Shown one piece after another: positions 37,508 to 49,650 of a stretch of 64,000 nucleotides of DNA. Source of the stretch: Cornus controversa (taxonomy: Eukaryota; Streptophyta; Magnoliopsida; Cornales; Cornaceae); NCBI GenBank assembly GCA_026545225.1, contig CM048849.1:52708836-52772835 (forward strand), given 5' to 3'. The notes beneath the pieces are model-generated. The model was given only the letters and a program-made list of their open reading frames with translations, did not search any database and was not told where the DNA came from. The translations under genes and the position numbers were made by a program. Positions within the stretch are counted from its first letter, which is position 1; the number at the start of each line of letters is the position of its first letter.

Positions 37508-39073
37508 CTAGTTTAAAGCACGTGCGATGCACGTGAATAACAAATAAATTAAAATTTTATTATAACACTCAAAACATTCAAAACTATTATAACACATCCA
37601 AACAGATTAATTAAAATATCCAAAAGTATTTTCATATGTAACATTGGTAATATAAACTCAGTTGTTGAAAAAATAAAACTATAAGGTAACTATTATTCAC
37701 ATGGAAGGAATCAAGTACAAACTATAAGAAATCAAAAGTTATAATTATAACAATTCATAAACAATCTATTACTTTTCTTTTGAAAATTTTCAACACTTTA
37801 TCCTTTTTATATTTCTGAGTTTTTCTTCAAATAAATCATTCTTAAGTGAAACTTCTTTGATAGCTGCCACCACAAAATTATTTTTGACTACATCATTTTT
37901 ACTGTTGTCTATCTTGATCATAAAAGGAAATAATTTTCCTTTGCAAATTGTCACTTTGTCGCAAAAATTCATTCATCTCATCGTCCTACAAAAAGAACAA
38001 ATTTATTTTACTAATATTGATACATTTCAAATGAATTATTTCATCCATAAATTTTATGAGTGAGAAAAAAAGTATTAGCTGACTTTTTAACTGTATTAAC
38101 TCATATAGTGAACAATTTATTAATGACTGAAAATCATCAAATATTGTTAGAAATGCATTATTTGTTATATCTTTGACTCAAAATTGCATCATAAATCTGC
38201 ATAAATGAGTATATTTCATTGATACATAATAATAAAGAATGATATATTTGTCATATTGTAATTTTTTTTTATAAAAAAAAGAATGTTTAAAGATATAATA
38301 ATACCTTTGAAAGCATTTAGCGTCTTTTGTTTTGCAATTAGTACAATTGAGTCCATCCATTGTACCATGGTTCGGTTGCATTTTTAATCTCTATAATTCT
38401 TACTTCAAAACAGTAATGTGTTTTCTACAAGTTGAGTGACAAAATATATTTTTTTAATAAAAATTAATTATAATCATATGATATAATAAAGAAAAATTAA
38501 ATGAATATATAAAATAATAATAATAATAATTTAATACCTTGAATGCCATTGTGGAATTTTCAATTATGTCTTCAAGTGGAAGTTTTTCACCCTCTTTGAA
38601 TAATTGATATTTTGAACTTGTAATGAGAGCATCTATGTCCTTGCCATTTACGTTTTCTTTAAACCTGTCAAAGCATAATAAATTATTGAAAAAATATGTT
38701 GTTAATATGTACAAATACATAGACACGTAATCATTAATTAATTAGTATAGAGCATTATGTTATAATTATTAATTAAAAAAATCCCTTAGTACTTTAATTT
38801 AGAAATAAAAAGAAAAGGATTTGCTTGCATTCGAAAGGGTTTTGCTTGGGTAATTCTATTTTTTTAATTTAAAAATTAAAAAAAGGAATTTTTTTTTTAA
38901 TTTAGAAATTAGAAATAAAAAGAAATGGTTTTGCTTAGGTAATTTTATTTTTTTAATTTCAAAATAAAAAAGGAAAGGATTTTGCTTGGGTAAGTCTATT
39001 TTTTTAATTTAAAAATAAAAAAATAGTGTACTGAAACTAAAAAATCCCTTTTTACTTTTAATAGCAGTATAGA
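37508..39073 (-). mobile_element. Helitron 2 with RPA remnant
   Basis: On the minus strand it begins TCTATACTGCTATTAAAAG at 39073 and ends CTAG at 37508. Next to the 3' end is an intact hairpin: CACGTGC (37519-37525), loop GAT, GCACGTG (37529-37535). That is the 3' structure diagnostic of Helitrons. The sequence from 37508 to 38710 aligns with 21575 to about 22850 of Helitron 1. It is too short for a Rep/helicase, hence non-autonomous. Confidence 0.85.
38150..38700 (-). pseudogene. RPA-like gene remnant in Helitron 2
   Basis: Minus-strand blocks match the remnant in Helitron 1: about 38560-38672, RFKENVNGKDIDALITSSKY and GEKLPLEDIIENSTMAFK, ending at a GT donor; then about 38320-38370 with LNCTNCKTKDAKC, the second half of the C4 finger; then about 38100-38200 near the DBD-C core. 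The first block is intact here where Helitron 1 has a stop. Upstream DBD-A and DBD-B exons are missing. Confidence 0.7.
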
Positions 39074-39089
39074 TATATATAAGTATAGA

Positions 39090-39650
39090 TATAGATATAG
39101 ATAGATACTCACATGAACAAATATATAATAAAAAGCCTACTTGGGAGAAAAATTAAAGAAAATAAATGATAATAAAAAAAGAAAAAAATAAAATATTTGC
39201 AATAATTAAATTGCAAGAAAAGACAGAAATATATGGATAATAAATAGCATAGAACATCTAATTACATGAACGTGTATAAGAAAAAATTCTACTTGGAGAA
39301 AAAATTAAAGAAAATAAATAACAATAAAAAAGAGAAAAAGAAAATAAACTCACATGAGAGTTGATATGAGTTGAGAGGTAATCGAATTGAAATGTCTGTT
39401 GATGAGAGTTGATGAGAGCTGAGAGGAAGAATAAGCTGTTGATGAGAGTCGTGCTTGTGTTTATGATTTTAGGAATTTTAGGGTTTACTTTATGTTATAA
39501 CTCTATTTTCTATTTAAAATAAATAAATAATATAGGGACATTAAAAAAAGGTTTTGTATAAGTTATAACTCTATTTTTTTTAATTTAAAAATAAAAAAAT
39601 AGTGTACTGAAACTAAAAAAACTCTTTTGTACTTTTAATAGTAGTATAGA
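39090..39650 (-). mobile_element. Further Helitron 5' end
   Basis: A complete 5' end module finishes at 39650 (minus strand TCTATACTACTATTAAAAG), and the body aligns with 36900-37507. The Helitron pieces are therefore stacked in the same direction. Confidence 0.7.
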
Positions 39651-39920
39651 TATAGATACAAACATTTATGTTCTTTTCTTTCTTCCTTTTTGTTCATATT
39701 TTTTCCTTCCCACTATATGTACATGTATAGTGTATATACATAAACAACTACTTTATTTTTCTTTCTTTTTTCAATGGTTTTTCCTTTTCTTTTTCTTTCA
39801 AGAGCGATGTCGCACGACATATATATATATATATATCGCTATGGTGCAGTAATATATATATAACCAGCTAAAAAACAATTGAAGAACTAAAATGAAAGTA
39901 TTTGTTTATAATATACACTC

Positions 39921-39956
<36 letters not shown>

Positions 39957-40080
39957 TCAAATGAAAAAAGAAAAGCAGAAAAAGCCAAGTAGCATATATA
40001 TGTATAGAAGTTCAAAGTTAACTGAAGAGAGAGAAAAAGGGTTAAAAGGACAATTTTGTCCTAAAATTTTATATTTTTAG
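39650..40080. other. Non-coding between Helitrons and PYL locus
   Basis: Poly-pyrimidine runs and an (AT)n tract at about 39915-39955. No gene is seen. Confidence 0.5.
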
Positions 40081-40536
40081 TGTCCCGTTAAAAAAGGAAC
40101 ATGCAGTAGTTATGGTGTTATTCTAAGTATGTAGAACCAATTAAAAAAGCACTGTTCTCCTGATAATGTCTTGTGATTCACACATTCCAAACTAAAAATG
40201 AATGTATCCAAATTTTTTTTTTTTTTTTATAATTTTGGGTGTTCGTTTTCTTTCAACCATGATGGTGTTGGCCGTCTTAGGACACCACATATTTCACCAA
40301 AAATTAAATCGACCATTCAAACTTTTAGACAAATTCTCAATGGCTCGAAACATTTAATTGATTAAGTTCAAGACCTTAAACTCATCAGCCAGACTAATTT
40401 TAATAGTTTCACTATTTTTCAAACTGAAAAAGTATACCCTCGAGCCACAAAATTGATCACCATTTTGGAATTAACAATTTGAAAATAATTTATATGGAGT
40501 CACTTAAACGACTGTTCTTGGACGATTGCTCTACAA

Positions 40537-40879
40537 ATTGGTGGAAATTAATCAAAAAAATTAAAATGCTTTAATGTAATAAATGTCATACTTTTTTTAT
40601 CAATTAATATACTCTTCTAGTTCTAAAGTATTTACATTCGTGCCATCAACAAACAAATAAAACTATTTATATAAAGTATTAAAATATTTTTATTAATATT
40701 TGTTTATATTGATATGCTTTTAAATATTTTTAATAATCTATATACTTATTATAATCATTTCCTATATAATTTTAAAATTTTGAAATTATGGTTAATTGAA
40801 TTAAGGAACATATTTTTAAAGTAGTAAATATATACATGCTACTCTTATATCTATCTATATCTATATCTATCTATCTATC

Positions 40880-40920
<41 letters not shown>

Positions 40921-41565
40921 TCGGCTAAAAGTGTGAGGCTTTTTATCTTTTCTATACATTTTAAAATTTTTATATTTATATTATTGTTGGTATGAGTTAA
41001 TACTTTCTAAATTAAATATGATTATTAATATGTTCCTAAACATCCTTGTCATAGGATAGAAATGTTGGTCATTAATAATTGTATTGTTAAAAGTTTCTTA
41101 ATTCTTTTTTTTAAAAGTTTCTTTTTTCACAACAATGCTCAAACATTTCACATTATTATAATATTTATATATTTTTTCCTATATTTATATTATTTGTTAT
41201 ATGAGTCAATACCTTCTAAATTAAATATAGTTATAAATATATTTCTAAATCTTTCCTTTTCCTACAAAGGACACAAACTTTGCTTATTAATAATTGTATT
41301 TTTTTTTTAACAACACCCAAAAGACACAAAAGTTTAACAAAAGTTTCACATCTCATTATTATAATCATTTCTTATATAATTTTTAAAATTTTGTAATTAT
41401 GGTTAATTGAATTAAAGAACATATTTTTCTTTTATAAATAGTTTTATTTGTTTATTGATGGCACCAATGTAAATACTTTAGAACTAAAAGAATATATTAA
41501 TTGATGAAAAAGTAAGACATTTATTACGAAAAAAACATTTAATTTTTGTGATTAATTTTTATCAA
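40537..41565. mobile_element. Long-TIR DNA element (Mutator- or hAT-like MITE)
   Basis: The left end from about 40537 (TTGGTGGAAATTAATCA) is the inverted counterpart of the right end to about 41565 (TGATTAATTTTTATCAA). The inverted match continues inward for more than 100 bp through AATAAATGTC, TCAATTAATAT and GTGCCATCAACAAACAAATA. Internal direct repeats of about 70 bp recur at 40750 and 41360. There is no transposase. It is absent from the duplicate at 49930-50638, so it arrived after that duplication or was lost there. Confidence 0.75.
40848..40920. repeat. (CTAT)n(TTA)n microsatellite
   Basis: A tetranucleotide run passes into a trinucleotide run inside the long-TIR element. Confidence 0.9.
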
Positions 41566-42130
41566 TCAGTGAAGTAATTGAACACTTAAACAATTGTCAC
41601 TGACACTCCTCATTTATATGTGCTCTTCGGCACATTGACGTAGCAATCTTTAAATACGAGATTAATGTGAATTTTTTACTAATTAAAAACTATGCTAATA
41701 ATGTGTACAATTAATGGTGAGACAGTAGTGGACCAGGCATTCAGAGAATTAATCAATGCGACTAAATAACCTTAGGTGAATTACATAAATCAACGAGTAA
41801 TAATGATAAAGATGAATGACTTTGGGGGCAAAGGACTCAAAACCCATAAACCACTAACCGACAGAGCACAAGAAGCCAAAATTAGAGCAAAATACTGATC
41901 TGTGACGTATTAAGTCTCTTTGGTTTTAAGTCCCGATGTCTCCAATTTTAGCCGTGCACATGACTCAGTGGGACCTTCTCATATATCAGACCACAAGAAA
42001 TCAGACAATACAGTAGTTATTAAATTTAATGACCTTTACATCACACCCAGGGACGCCAAAGAGTAATTTACCATTTACCCCCCAAAAAATAAAAAGACGG
42101 CAAAGCTAGCTTCACCATCCTCAAGTTGTC

Positions 42131-42138
42131 TATATAAA
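42131..42138 (+). promoter_or_regulatory. TATA box of the PYL gene
   Basis: TATATAAA lies 124 bp upstream of the ATG. Between them is a short duplicated leader motif (ACAAGAACCC.AACACAGTAC twice, about 42156-42198). No clear ABRE (ACGTGGC) was seen nearby. Confidence 0.6.
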
Positions 42139-42261
42139 GCATCTAGTCCATGTTCACAAGAACCCAACACAGTACTTACAAGAACCCCAACACAGTACGT
42201 AGATACACCACACCCAATCGCAAAAAAAACCAACCTTACAAAAACCCTAGCCATATTAGCA

Positions 42262-42774
42262 ATGGCGATGAACCAATACCACACATACGACGACCAGCTC
42301 TCACCAAATCAGTGTAGCTCAACCATGGTGCGGACTATAGACGCACCATTGCCTCTGGTGTGGTCCATGGTCCGTAATTTCAACGACCCACAAGCGTATA
42401 AGGGATTCGTAAGGGACTGCACCATGGTTAAAGGTGATGGTGGTGTCGGAAGTGTGCGTGAGCTAAAGATGAAGACGGGCATACCAGCAAGATCAAGCAC
42501 AGAGCGGCTCGACAAACTTGACGACCACTTGCATGTTACGGGGTTTAGTATTATCGGTGGTGAGCACCGCCTTCAAAATTATCAATCTACCTCTACTCTT
42601 CATCATCAGGATGAAGAAGAGAATGGTGGTAAGACGGTGCTGATCGAGTCCTACGTGGTGGATATTCCGTCGGGAAATACTGAGGAAGAAACACGCCGCT
42701 TTGCTAATACCATAATAGGGATTAACCATAAATATTTGGCTGAAATAACAGAGATGATGGCTATGGAGGCTTAA
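42262..42774 (+). CDS. PYR/PYL/RCAR abscisic-acid receptor
   Basis: An intronless 170-residue START-like ABA receptor. In the family, ABA binding closes a gate and latch, and the complex inhibits group-A PP2C phosphatases to release SnRK2 signalling. In PYR1 numbering the pocket is kept: K59 (in AYKGF), E94, F108, I110, H115 and R116 (latch GGEHRL), Y120, S122, E141, F159 and N167. Departures: the gate SGLPA is TGIPA (S85T, L87I), preceded by M83 and K84; H60 is Gly and N90 is Arg, both at the PYR1 dimer contact. The SIIGGEHRL block and CSS near the start recall PYR1/PYL1, but the N-terminal helix before HTY is short. The C-terminal tail is short, and an acidic HHQDEEENGG loop replaces the usual one. 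I infer a working ABA pocket, with altered dimerisation and perhaps altered PP2C choice. Confidence 0.95.
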   Translation: MAMNQYHTYDDQLSPNQCSSTMVRTIDAPLPLVWSMVRNFNDPQAYKGFVRDCTMVKGDGGVGSVRELKMKTGIPARSSTERLDKLDDHLHVTGFSIIGGEHRLQNYQSTSTLHHQDEEENGGKTVLIESYVVDIPSGNTEEETRRFANTIIGINHKYLAEITEMMAMEA

Positions 42775-43185
42775 CTTTTTCTTTTAATTATATGAGTACC
42801 TACCCATGCATGTCTCTTTATATATGTACGTACAGAGAGGTGTATTTTTTCTTTTTCTTTTTCTTTTGGAAATTAAGAAGTTCAGATTTATTTTTGTTAA
42901 AAAGTTAATATTAATTTTAAGACACTCTTTGTGAAGTCTTGGAATTAGAAAAGATATGTATTTGGGTGATAGAGTTGAAGCCCGGCATCTTGCATGGGAA
43001 GTGAGGTCTTTAACAACTGAACCACTAAAGTTCTTTGATTAATAATGCACCATATGTGGTCACTAGAAATGGAAACATAATAAGACTGGGTCACATATGT
43101 GGTCACTAGAAAGATCATCTCGTAAGTATTGTCCAAGAAAATTATAACAGAAATTACAACTTTTTCCACACATCTATGTTATTCA

Positions 43186-43250
<65 letters not shown>
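42775..43250. other. PYL 3' flank, non-coding
   Basis: Poly-pyrimidine and AT-rich DNA, ending in the microsatellite at 43188. A direct repeat CACATATGTGGTCACTAGAAA / CCATATGTGGTCACTAGAAA occurs at about 43050-43110. Confidence 0.5.
43188..43246. repeat. (TA)n microsatellite
   Basis: About 29 TA units, at the left edge of the duplicated PYL downstream flank. Confidence 0.95.
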
Positions 43251-43254
43251 ATTA

Positions 43255-44880
43255 ATAAAGAAATGACTCAGAAGTGAGTAGTGAGAGAAGGAGCTCAATC
43301 AGCAAACAGACACTCTTGACTGCTGAAATCAAAGATTAAGGGTCTGTATGAATGTGTCCTTGAATTTGAATCGAATTTCAATGAACACAAATCATTATTT
43401 AAATGGGGCCGTTTAGAAAGCTAGAGGTAGGCATCTCAAAAATTGATATTTAAAAAATCTTCAATTTTGTTAATTTAAGAATCCCTGAAAATGATGGTGC
43501 AAGAAGCAATGCTGCTCTTTAGGTCCAAAGTAATTTCAAACAAGGGTTAGGAATGCTGTTTGAAACATGATATCTTAAGTGGTATTGTGTTGCAGGCCCG
43601 CCCGGCTCTCTCTCTCTCTCTTTCTCTTAAACAAAATATTGAAGTTTAATACAAGTATAATTGTATTATTTATTATTATTATTAATTATGGAAAAGATAT
43701 AAATTTATTCAATTTAACCTATAGGAATTAAGCTTGTCACTAGGGTTTGGTTTCACAAACCAACGTTGAAAATGCGCATCTTCATCATTCAAATTTTATC
43801 AGGCTTGCTCCCAGACCACAAAAGCCTTTCCCTTGTTTGGACACTTGGGAATTGCAACTCTGTAGCCCATCAAATGAGTAAAGTAAATGGGCCTTGCAAT
43901 CCAAGCTTCGATTGGCTCCTTCGGGCCCTCGTGGCTGATGCCTCACCCTTTGTTTTCTGCTTTCCATCGTTCTCGTATTTGTATATTATAAAGAAGAAAA
44001 CAAAATTGAGTGGAGACAATAATGAGCATGTCACTGCTCTTAATTTCACATGCTAACTAAAATGGCATTGTCTGGGTGGCTCAAAACTAACTTATTAGTT
44101 TTCTGGTTCCAAGAATAAAAAAACAGGATATATCCGGACATTACTTTTCGGAGTAATATGCCTTAATCCTTATGTAAAAGGTAATTATAGATTTTTTTTA
44201 TTTATTGGCAAGTAACTCCTTTAATATCTTAATCCAGTAACAAAGTTACGTAGACTTTTTACGTAGAATAATAACTTGAAAGTTCTTCGGATTAGTTCAA
44301 TTTTATTTTTATTTGAGTAGAGGTGGTAAATTCCTATCACATAATGTCATGGTGATATCACATGATGGGACCTACTACTTCACGCACATAAAACTATTAT
44401 GTGTCTCCTCTGATTCGAATTCTCAATCATTACTCTCTCACGTGAGGTCAAATTATTATATCTTTTTAAAATTTGCAATTCCTCCTAATTACTGTAATTC
44501 TCTTCTTTATTGATTAAAATGTTCTTTGTATACTGTTTGCATACTTAATCAAATCATATAAGATATTTTTCTTTTAAAGTAAATGTAATTGTATAAATGT
44601 ATAAAAAACAATGCTAAGCCATTACACAACTAACAATAGCACGCAATCATTTTTCTTTCGCAATCATTTTTCTTGCAAATTAATTAGGAAGACAGGGATT
44701 AATAACACAAGCGGTAGACCTCTTTCATCTAAATTCAATCAGTGTAAACGAATGCGCACAAATAGCAGCATAAGTTGCAGTTGGCGGGGTGGTCCAACAA
44801 AGAATATATGTTATATTCCCCATACGTGTCTCCACATTTCTCTGCTTCTTCATTCAAATTACTCCGTTTTTTAACTGTGG
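43255..44880 (+). repeat. Segmental duplicate B: PYL downstream flank
   Basis: Partner of 28690-30620; see that entry for shared landmarks. Short open frames in both copies (for example around 29396 and 43766) come from the same ancestral non-coding sequence and are not conserved as proteins. Confidence 0.88.
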
Positions 44881-44975
44881 TTGACAACACTTGAACGAGA
44901 AGTGTAACCCTTGTTAGAAAATATCTTTTTACCAACAACACTTGACAAGTACAAGTCTGTTGGAAAGCGTAATTT

Positions 44976-45310
44976 ACTAGTTTGGTTTCAATGTAACTCT
45001 AGAAAGCTTAATTTACTAGCTTGGTTTTCATATAACTCTAGATTATTTATACTCCACTCTCATCTTTTCTAGATTATTTTAGAGTTAGAATTTATGATAT
45101 TTTTCTTCTTTTTAGCCTATGGTAACTGTATTTCAAAAAATGGAAATTCAATAACTAGTTTGGTTTCAATGCAACTCTGGAAAGCTTAATTTACTAGCTT
45201 GGTTTTCATATAACTCTAGATTATTTATAGTCCACTCTCATCTTTTCTATTATTTTAGAGTTACAATTTATAATATTTTTTAATTGAAATTCAATAAGAA
45301 GTATTGGAGA
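44976..45310. repeat. 177-bp tandem duplication
   Basis: Two copies start ACTAGTTTGGTTTCAATG at 44976 and 45153. Both continue through AGCTTGGTTTTCATATAACT and CCACTCTCATCTTTTCTA. Confidence 0.9.
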
Positions 45311-47260
45311 ATAAAATAATTCGAAACTAGTGTTAGACTCAAAACAGAGGTAGTTGATAAAGAAAATGTACCATAGATGCGTCTATGATAGGACCAAAAT
45401 TAGTGTTCGACCCAAAACTGAGGTAAAATCAAATAGATGCGTTGTGTAGACATCAAAAAATTATATGATGGACTCAAAATATAATTTGAGCTTACCTTCA
45501 ATTTGGCCCACTTCGAAATATAGCCCAATGAGTCAGATAATTCAAAGTCCAGATCCACCACAAATAAATGGGTCATGGGCTTATCCAAATTGTCTAAGAA
45601 GTTCAAACTCACTAGAAAATGGGTCAAAAGATAATTGATATATATGTATAAATATTTATCATCAAAGATATATATATATATATCTATTAATTGGACAATT
45701 ATCAAGAGTAAAGAAGTTACTAGTTTGTCCTTCCAAGAAGTCTATAAATAGAGGTAAATGATGAAGGAAGAGGGGGGAGGAAGAAGACTCTCGGAGAATA
45801 CTGAAACTCTACAAGACTTTTCACTTAAAATCTAAAGTTCTAAAGCATCTAAAACCCAGCCTGGAGGAGAAGAACAACAAGCATATCATCCACATGTCGT
45901 TCTTCATCAAAGTTTAAATCCAATTCAAGATCAAGCTCCAGCAGTCCTTGAATTCGAATCACTAAGGAGATCGAATCAGAGAAATTTGTCTTTCTTTTGT
46001 AAAGATCTACAGAGATTTGTAATCCATATATCTTGAAATTAATATATTTGATATATTTGTCCATGTGTTTAGACTTGAAATTTGTGTGTACAAATGCATT
46101 TATGATAGGACCGAAACTAGTGTTGGACTCAAAATAGACGTAGGTGATACAGAAAATCTACCATAAATGCGTCTATGATAGGACCGAAACTAGTGTTGGA
46201 CCCAAAATAGAGGTAGCTGATAGAGAAAATCTACCATAGATGCGTCTATGATAGGACCGAAATTAGCGTTCGACTCAAAACTAAGGTAAACTCAAATAAA
46301 TGCATCTAGGATTCGACTCAAAATAGAAGTAGCTAATAGAGAAAATCTACCCTAGATGTAGTTATTCATTCCATTTAGCAACAAGACATAGCATATATAG
46401 CATGTGATAACTGTATTTCATAAAAATGAAATTCAATCAAGAGTACTAGGCAGAGGACTAATAAAACAAAAGTTGAGACTCTCATTCAAAGAAAGGTGAG
46501 TCCTTTCATGTGTAGGATAAGATCAAAGCTAGTGTTAAACTCAAAATAATTAAGAGTACTAGGCGGAGGATGAATAAAACAACAGTTAAGAGATCTCATT
46601 CAGTTAAGCACACTTAGAGAGCACAGTAGAACAACGAGTTGTATGTTGCGTTTGGGATCTTATTCATTCTTATTGAGAAGCTTTCTTGCAATAAATTCCT
46701 TATTTGAGAAAGCGCTAGTTTAGTTTCGTTCAAGCTCGTGTAGAAAACTTCTTTTTCGTAGTCACCCCACCAAGGTAGCTTCCTCCAGAAAAAGGTGAGT
46801 CCTTTCGTGTGTAGATTAGGACCGAAACTAGTGTTCGACTCAAAATAATCAGGAGTACTGGGTAGAGGACAAATAAAACAGAAGTTGAGAGATCTCATTC
46901 AATGTCTAGAGAATACAAGTCCTTCAATATGTAGGACAAGATCAAAATTAGTGTTTGACTCAAAATAATCAGGAGTACTAGGCAGAGGACGAATAAAACA
47001 AAAGTTGAGATATCTCATTCAGTGTCCAGAGAAAGGCGAGTCCTTCCGTGTGTTAGAACTGCCGAAACTAGTGTTCTACTCAAAACTGAGGTAGTTGATA
47101 TAAAAAATCTAAGCTTGAGAGATCTCATTCAATTTCCAAAGAAAGGCGACTCCTTCAGTGTGCAAGATAGAACCATGTTCGACTCGAAACAAAGGTAGTT
47201 GATTGAAAAAATCTACAAGAGATATGTCTATTTCGTTCCATCTGACGTAACTTTGCAATT
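45311..47260. repeat. Tandem-repeat domain, likely of a Gypsy fossil
   Basis: Units of about 73 bp containing AGGACCGAAACTAGTGTT, GACTCAAAATAGA and ATAGATGCGTCTATGAT lie at about 45311-45440 and 46100-46370. A second set with GAGTACTAGGCAGAGGA, AAAAGTTGAGAGATCTCATT and GGTGAGTCCTTTC.TGTGTAGGA recurs at about 46480-47200. They surround the LTR fragment at 45720-46095. I infer they belong to the non-coding region of the same Gypsy-type element. No gene. Confidence 0.6.
45720..46095 (+). mobile_element. Gypsy-type LTR fragment (fossil)
   Basis: The same family as 11890-12605: AAGTCTATAAATAGAGG, then GAACAACAAGCATATCATCCA, then TTTGTAAAGATCTACAGAGA, ending TTGTGTGTACA. It is better preserved than the other copies. 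No coding part is attached. Confidence 0.65.
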
Positions 47261-47289
47261 AAAACTCTGGTCACTTTTGCTTATAAATA

Positions 47290-49650
47290 AATGATAATCA
47301 TATTGTTACCCAATAATTGTCCTTAGAAGGGGAGGGGGGTGAATATGGACTATAAGCAAATAATGGAACGTTTTCGATTTAACATATTTTAACAAAAGTA
47401 AGCTTGATTGAACTTTTGTTAAACACTTGGTGTATAGATTGATTTAGCAAGAGATCATCTTATTGCACAAAATAAGTCATATAGGTATGTTAAATAATTA
47501 AGCATGCATTTATGATTAAGATATATTCATACGTTTAATGCATGTTTATTGTGAATTAACAATATATTCAATTCAACCAATCAATCCACTTATCTTATCC
47601 TCATTTGAATGTATATAATTATATAATCAATAATTCTCATAACATTCATAAACATGCTTCTAGTATGTGAATATGTTTATTGCGCATTTTATCAAACACG
47701 TGGTATGTAACTTGATTGACAAATGGATAATCAAATAAATTCTCAATCAATCAACATACTCCAAGCATTCATCCCATCCTCCTCATATGAATTAAAACAT
47801 ACAAACTCATAGTATTCATATATAAAACATATAGAATTTAAACAAATGAAATACTATAAATTAAAGGAGTTTAAGAATAGAGAAATGCAAACTAAAAGAT
47901 ACCACATTTTTTATATGGTTCGACACCTTCTGCCTACGTCTATGCCTCAAGAGCACCTCTTGAGGATTCCACTATAGAGTTTCTCTTAAGGGTGAAAAGA
48001 AAATCGTACAATTACTAAGTGAACCACTTGGACTTCTTTGTTCCGTAAACACCTCACAGAGACTTCCTTGTGATTATGAAGCTCATGACTTGGGCTACCC
48101 TGCTCAATGAAAATCTCATTAAAACTTCTTTACCAAACCAACTGTTTGGTCTTCTTTGCCAAGTGCACCACTTGGTCTTCCTCTCAGAAGTAAAATAATA
48201 GTTTGAGTACAATGAAAAATATTCCTCAATGGATAGATACACAAATGATAGCTTAATATTCTAAAGTTACAAATAAAGTATTCAAATGAAAAGCTCAACT
48301 ATAGGTTTGCAAGATGAATCACAGTGAATGATATACAATGTAAGGCTCAATAATGGTTCTTACAAGAGATGTTCTACCAAGTAGAATGCAAATATTTACA
48401 TTCAAGAGTTTCTCAAGTGTATGCCTCATGGGTAGGTTTCCCACTAGCTCTCTTCCTCTCTTTTCTACTCTCCTCTCTTGCAAAATGCAACTCAAACTCA
48501 TATATATAGAGTTTTGAAAGAATATAACCGTTTGGGGGTAATTGGGTAATTTAATGCAGAAACAATCGTTTGGAAAGTAGTCATTACAACTTGTTGGCAG
48601 TATCGGACGACTGATGACAAAGTTTTGGCCAGCTGAAACTACTCTTCGATTGGTTGAAACAATGTTTCAGCTTCCCTTGTTTTGCACACTATACTAGAAT
48701 GAATTCCAATTTCTACTAGCCGGCTGATGGGTTCTATTAGGTGACCGAATGTCGTCTACTAAACGACTGATGGGATCCATTAAGCGACTGAAAGTCCTCA
48801 AGTCGAAACTGTTCTCAGACTCAACCATTTTCTCACTCAGACACAATCCTGCAGAGTGGTTCAACACGCTACACACTGATTAATTATTTACATTGAACAC
48901 ATTTAAGTAAATCTCAATTTACTTTAAGTTATTTAATGTAAATAAGCACAGTACCCCCTATTTGAATTCAATTAAAATAGCTTCAAAATTAAATTGCAAA
49001 GTAAATCAAAATCTGATTTTTCAGTTTTAGTACAAAACGGATTTTCACTCATTTGACATAAAAATTCATTGTGCAATATGAATAGCCAAATCAAATCATT
49101 TGGGGCTGAGAAAATTCATATGACTGTGATAAATTATGGGGTACAATTACCGAAACTTTTTATGTCAAAAATCATTGAAAACTCATATTTACATTTTTGT
49201 CCCTAGAATCCAACACTTAGCCAAATTTCTGCGCTAAGTTTTCAAAACAGTAAATGTGCATGACAAGGCTATATAAAGTGAGTCATTTGAATTCAAAGCC
49301 TAAGTCATTGTATCTAAGAATCATAAATGATATGATTGAAAGACATGGTCTTAGTTATGACTTAATATTTGAGTTCTTCCAAAACTTATGATAGCTCGAA
49401 CTAACTCAACCATAGTAACGGCCTCATGATGTTATAAATGAAGTTCATGGCCTATTGCTTATGATCTAGGGACTTATGGATGATAGTTTTAGGTTCCTTC
49501 ATCATGTGACTTAGATTTTCTTCAACTTCGCTATTAATCTTGATTATTGATCTTTGAGTTCTAGGATCATATGGCTTCATATATTTTCTTTTAATTCGTT
49601 GGAAATCCAACGCCTTTAAGATAGTTGAGATAATTTGATATCTTGTAAAA
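47290..49650. mobile_element. Unclassified LTR-like dispersed repeat (fossil)
   Basis: It begins with CCTTAGAAGGGGAGGGGGGTGAATATGG and continues with TATATGGTTCGACACCTTCTGCCTACGTC, text that recurs in many plant genomes in LTR-retrotransposon remnants. A later block has repeated GGCTGATGGG/ GACTGATGGG motifs (48720-48790). The G-run motif is the reverse complement of that ending the LTR-like piece at 25070. No coding domain was recognised. The boundaries are uncertain. Confidence 0.4.

Larger units (their letters stand above)
40080..41890 (+). repeat. Segmental duplicate B: PYL upstream flank
   Basis: The stretch aligns in order and orientation with 49930-50638. Shared landmarks are GATGATGGTGTTGG/AGGC, GACACCACATA, ACATTTAATTGATTAA, AACTCATCAGCC, GTGTACAATTAATG.TGAGAC, TCAGAGAATTAAT, AGGTGAATTACATAAATCAA and GACAGAGCACAAGAA. 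The B copy carries the extra inverted-repeat element at 40537-41565, and it leads into the intact PYL gene. Confidence 0.85.

Noticed and set aside
42309-42729. Minus-strand frames opposite the PYL gene
   Set aside because: They are shadows of the real gene; the plus frame carries all family motifs.
46614-46898. 94-codon minus-strand frame
   Set aside because: It lies within the tandem-repeat/LTR domain and has no recognisable motif.
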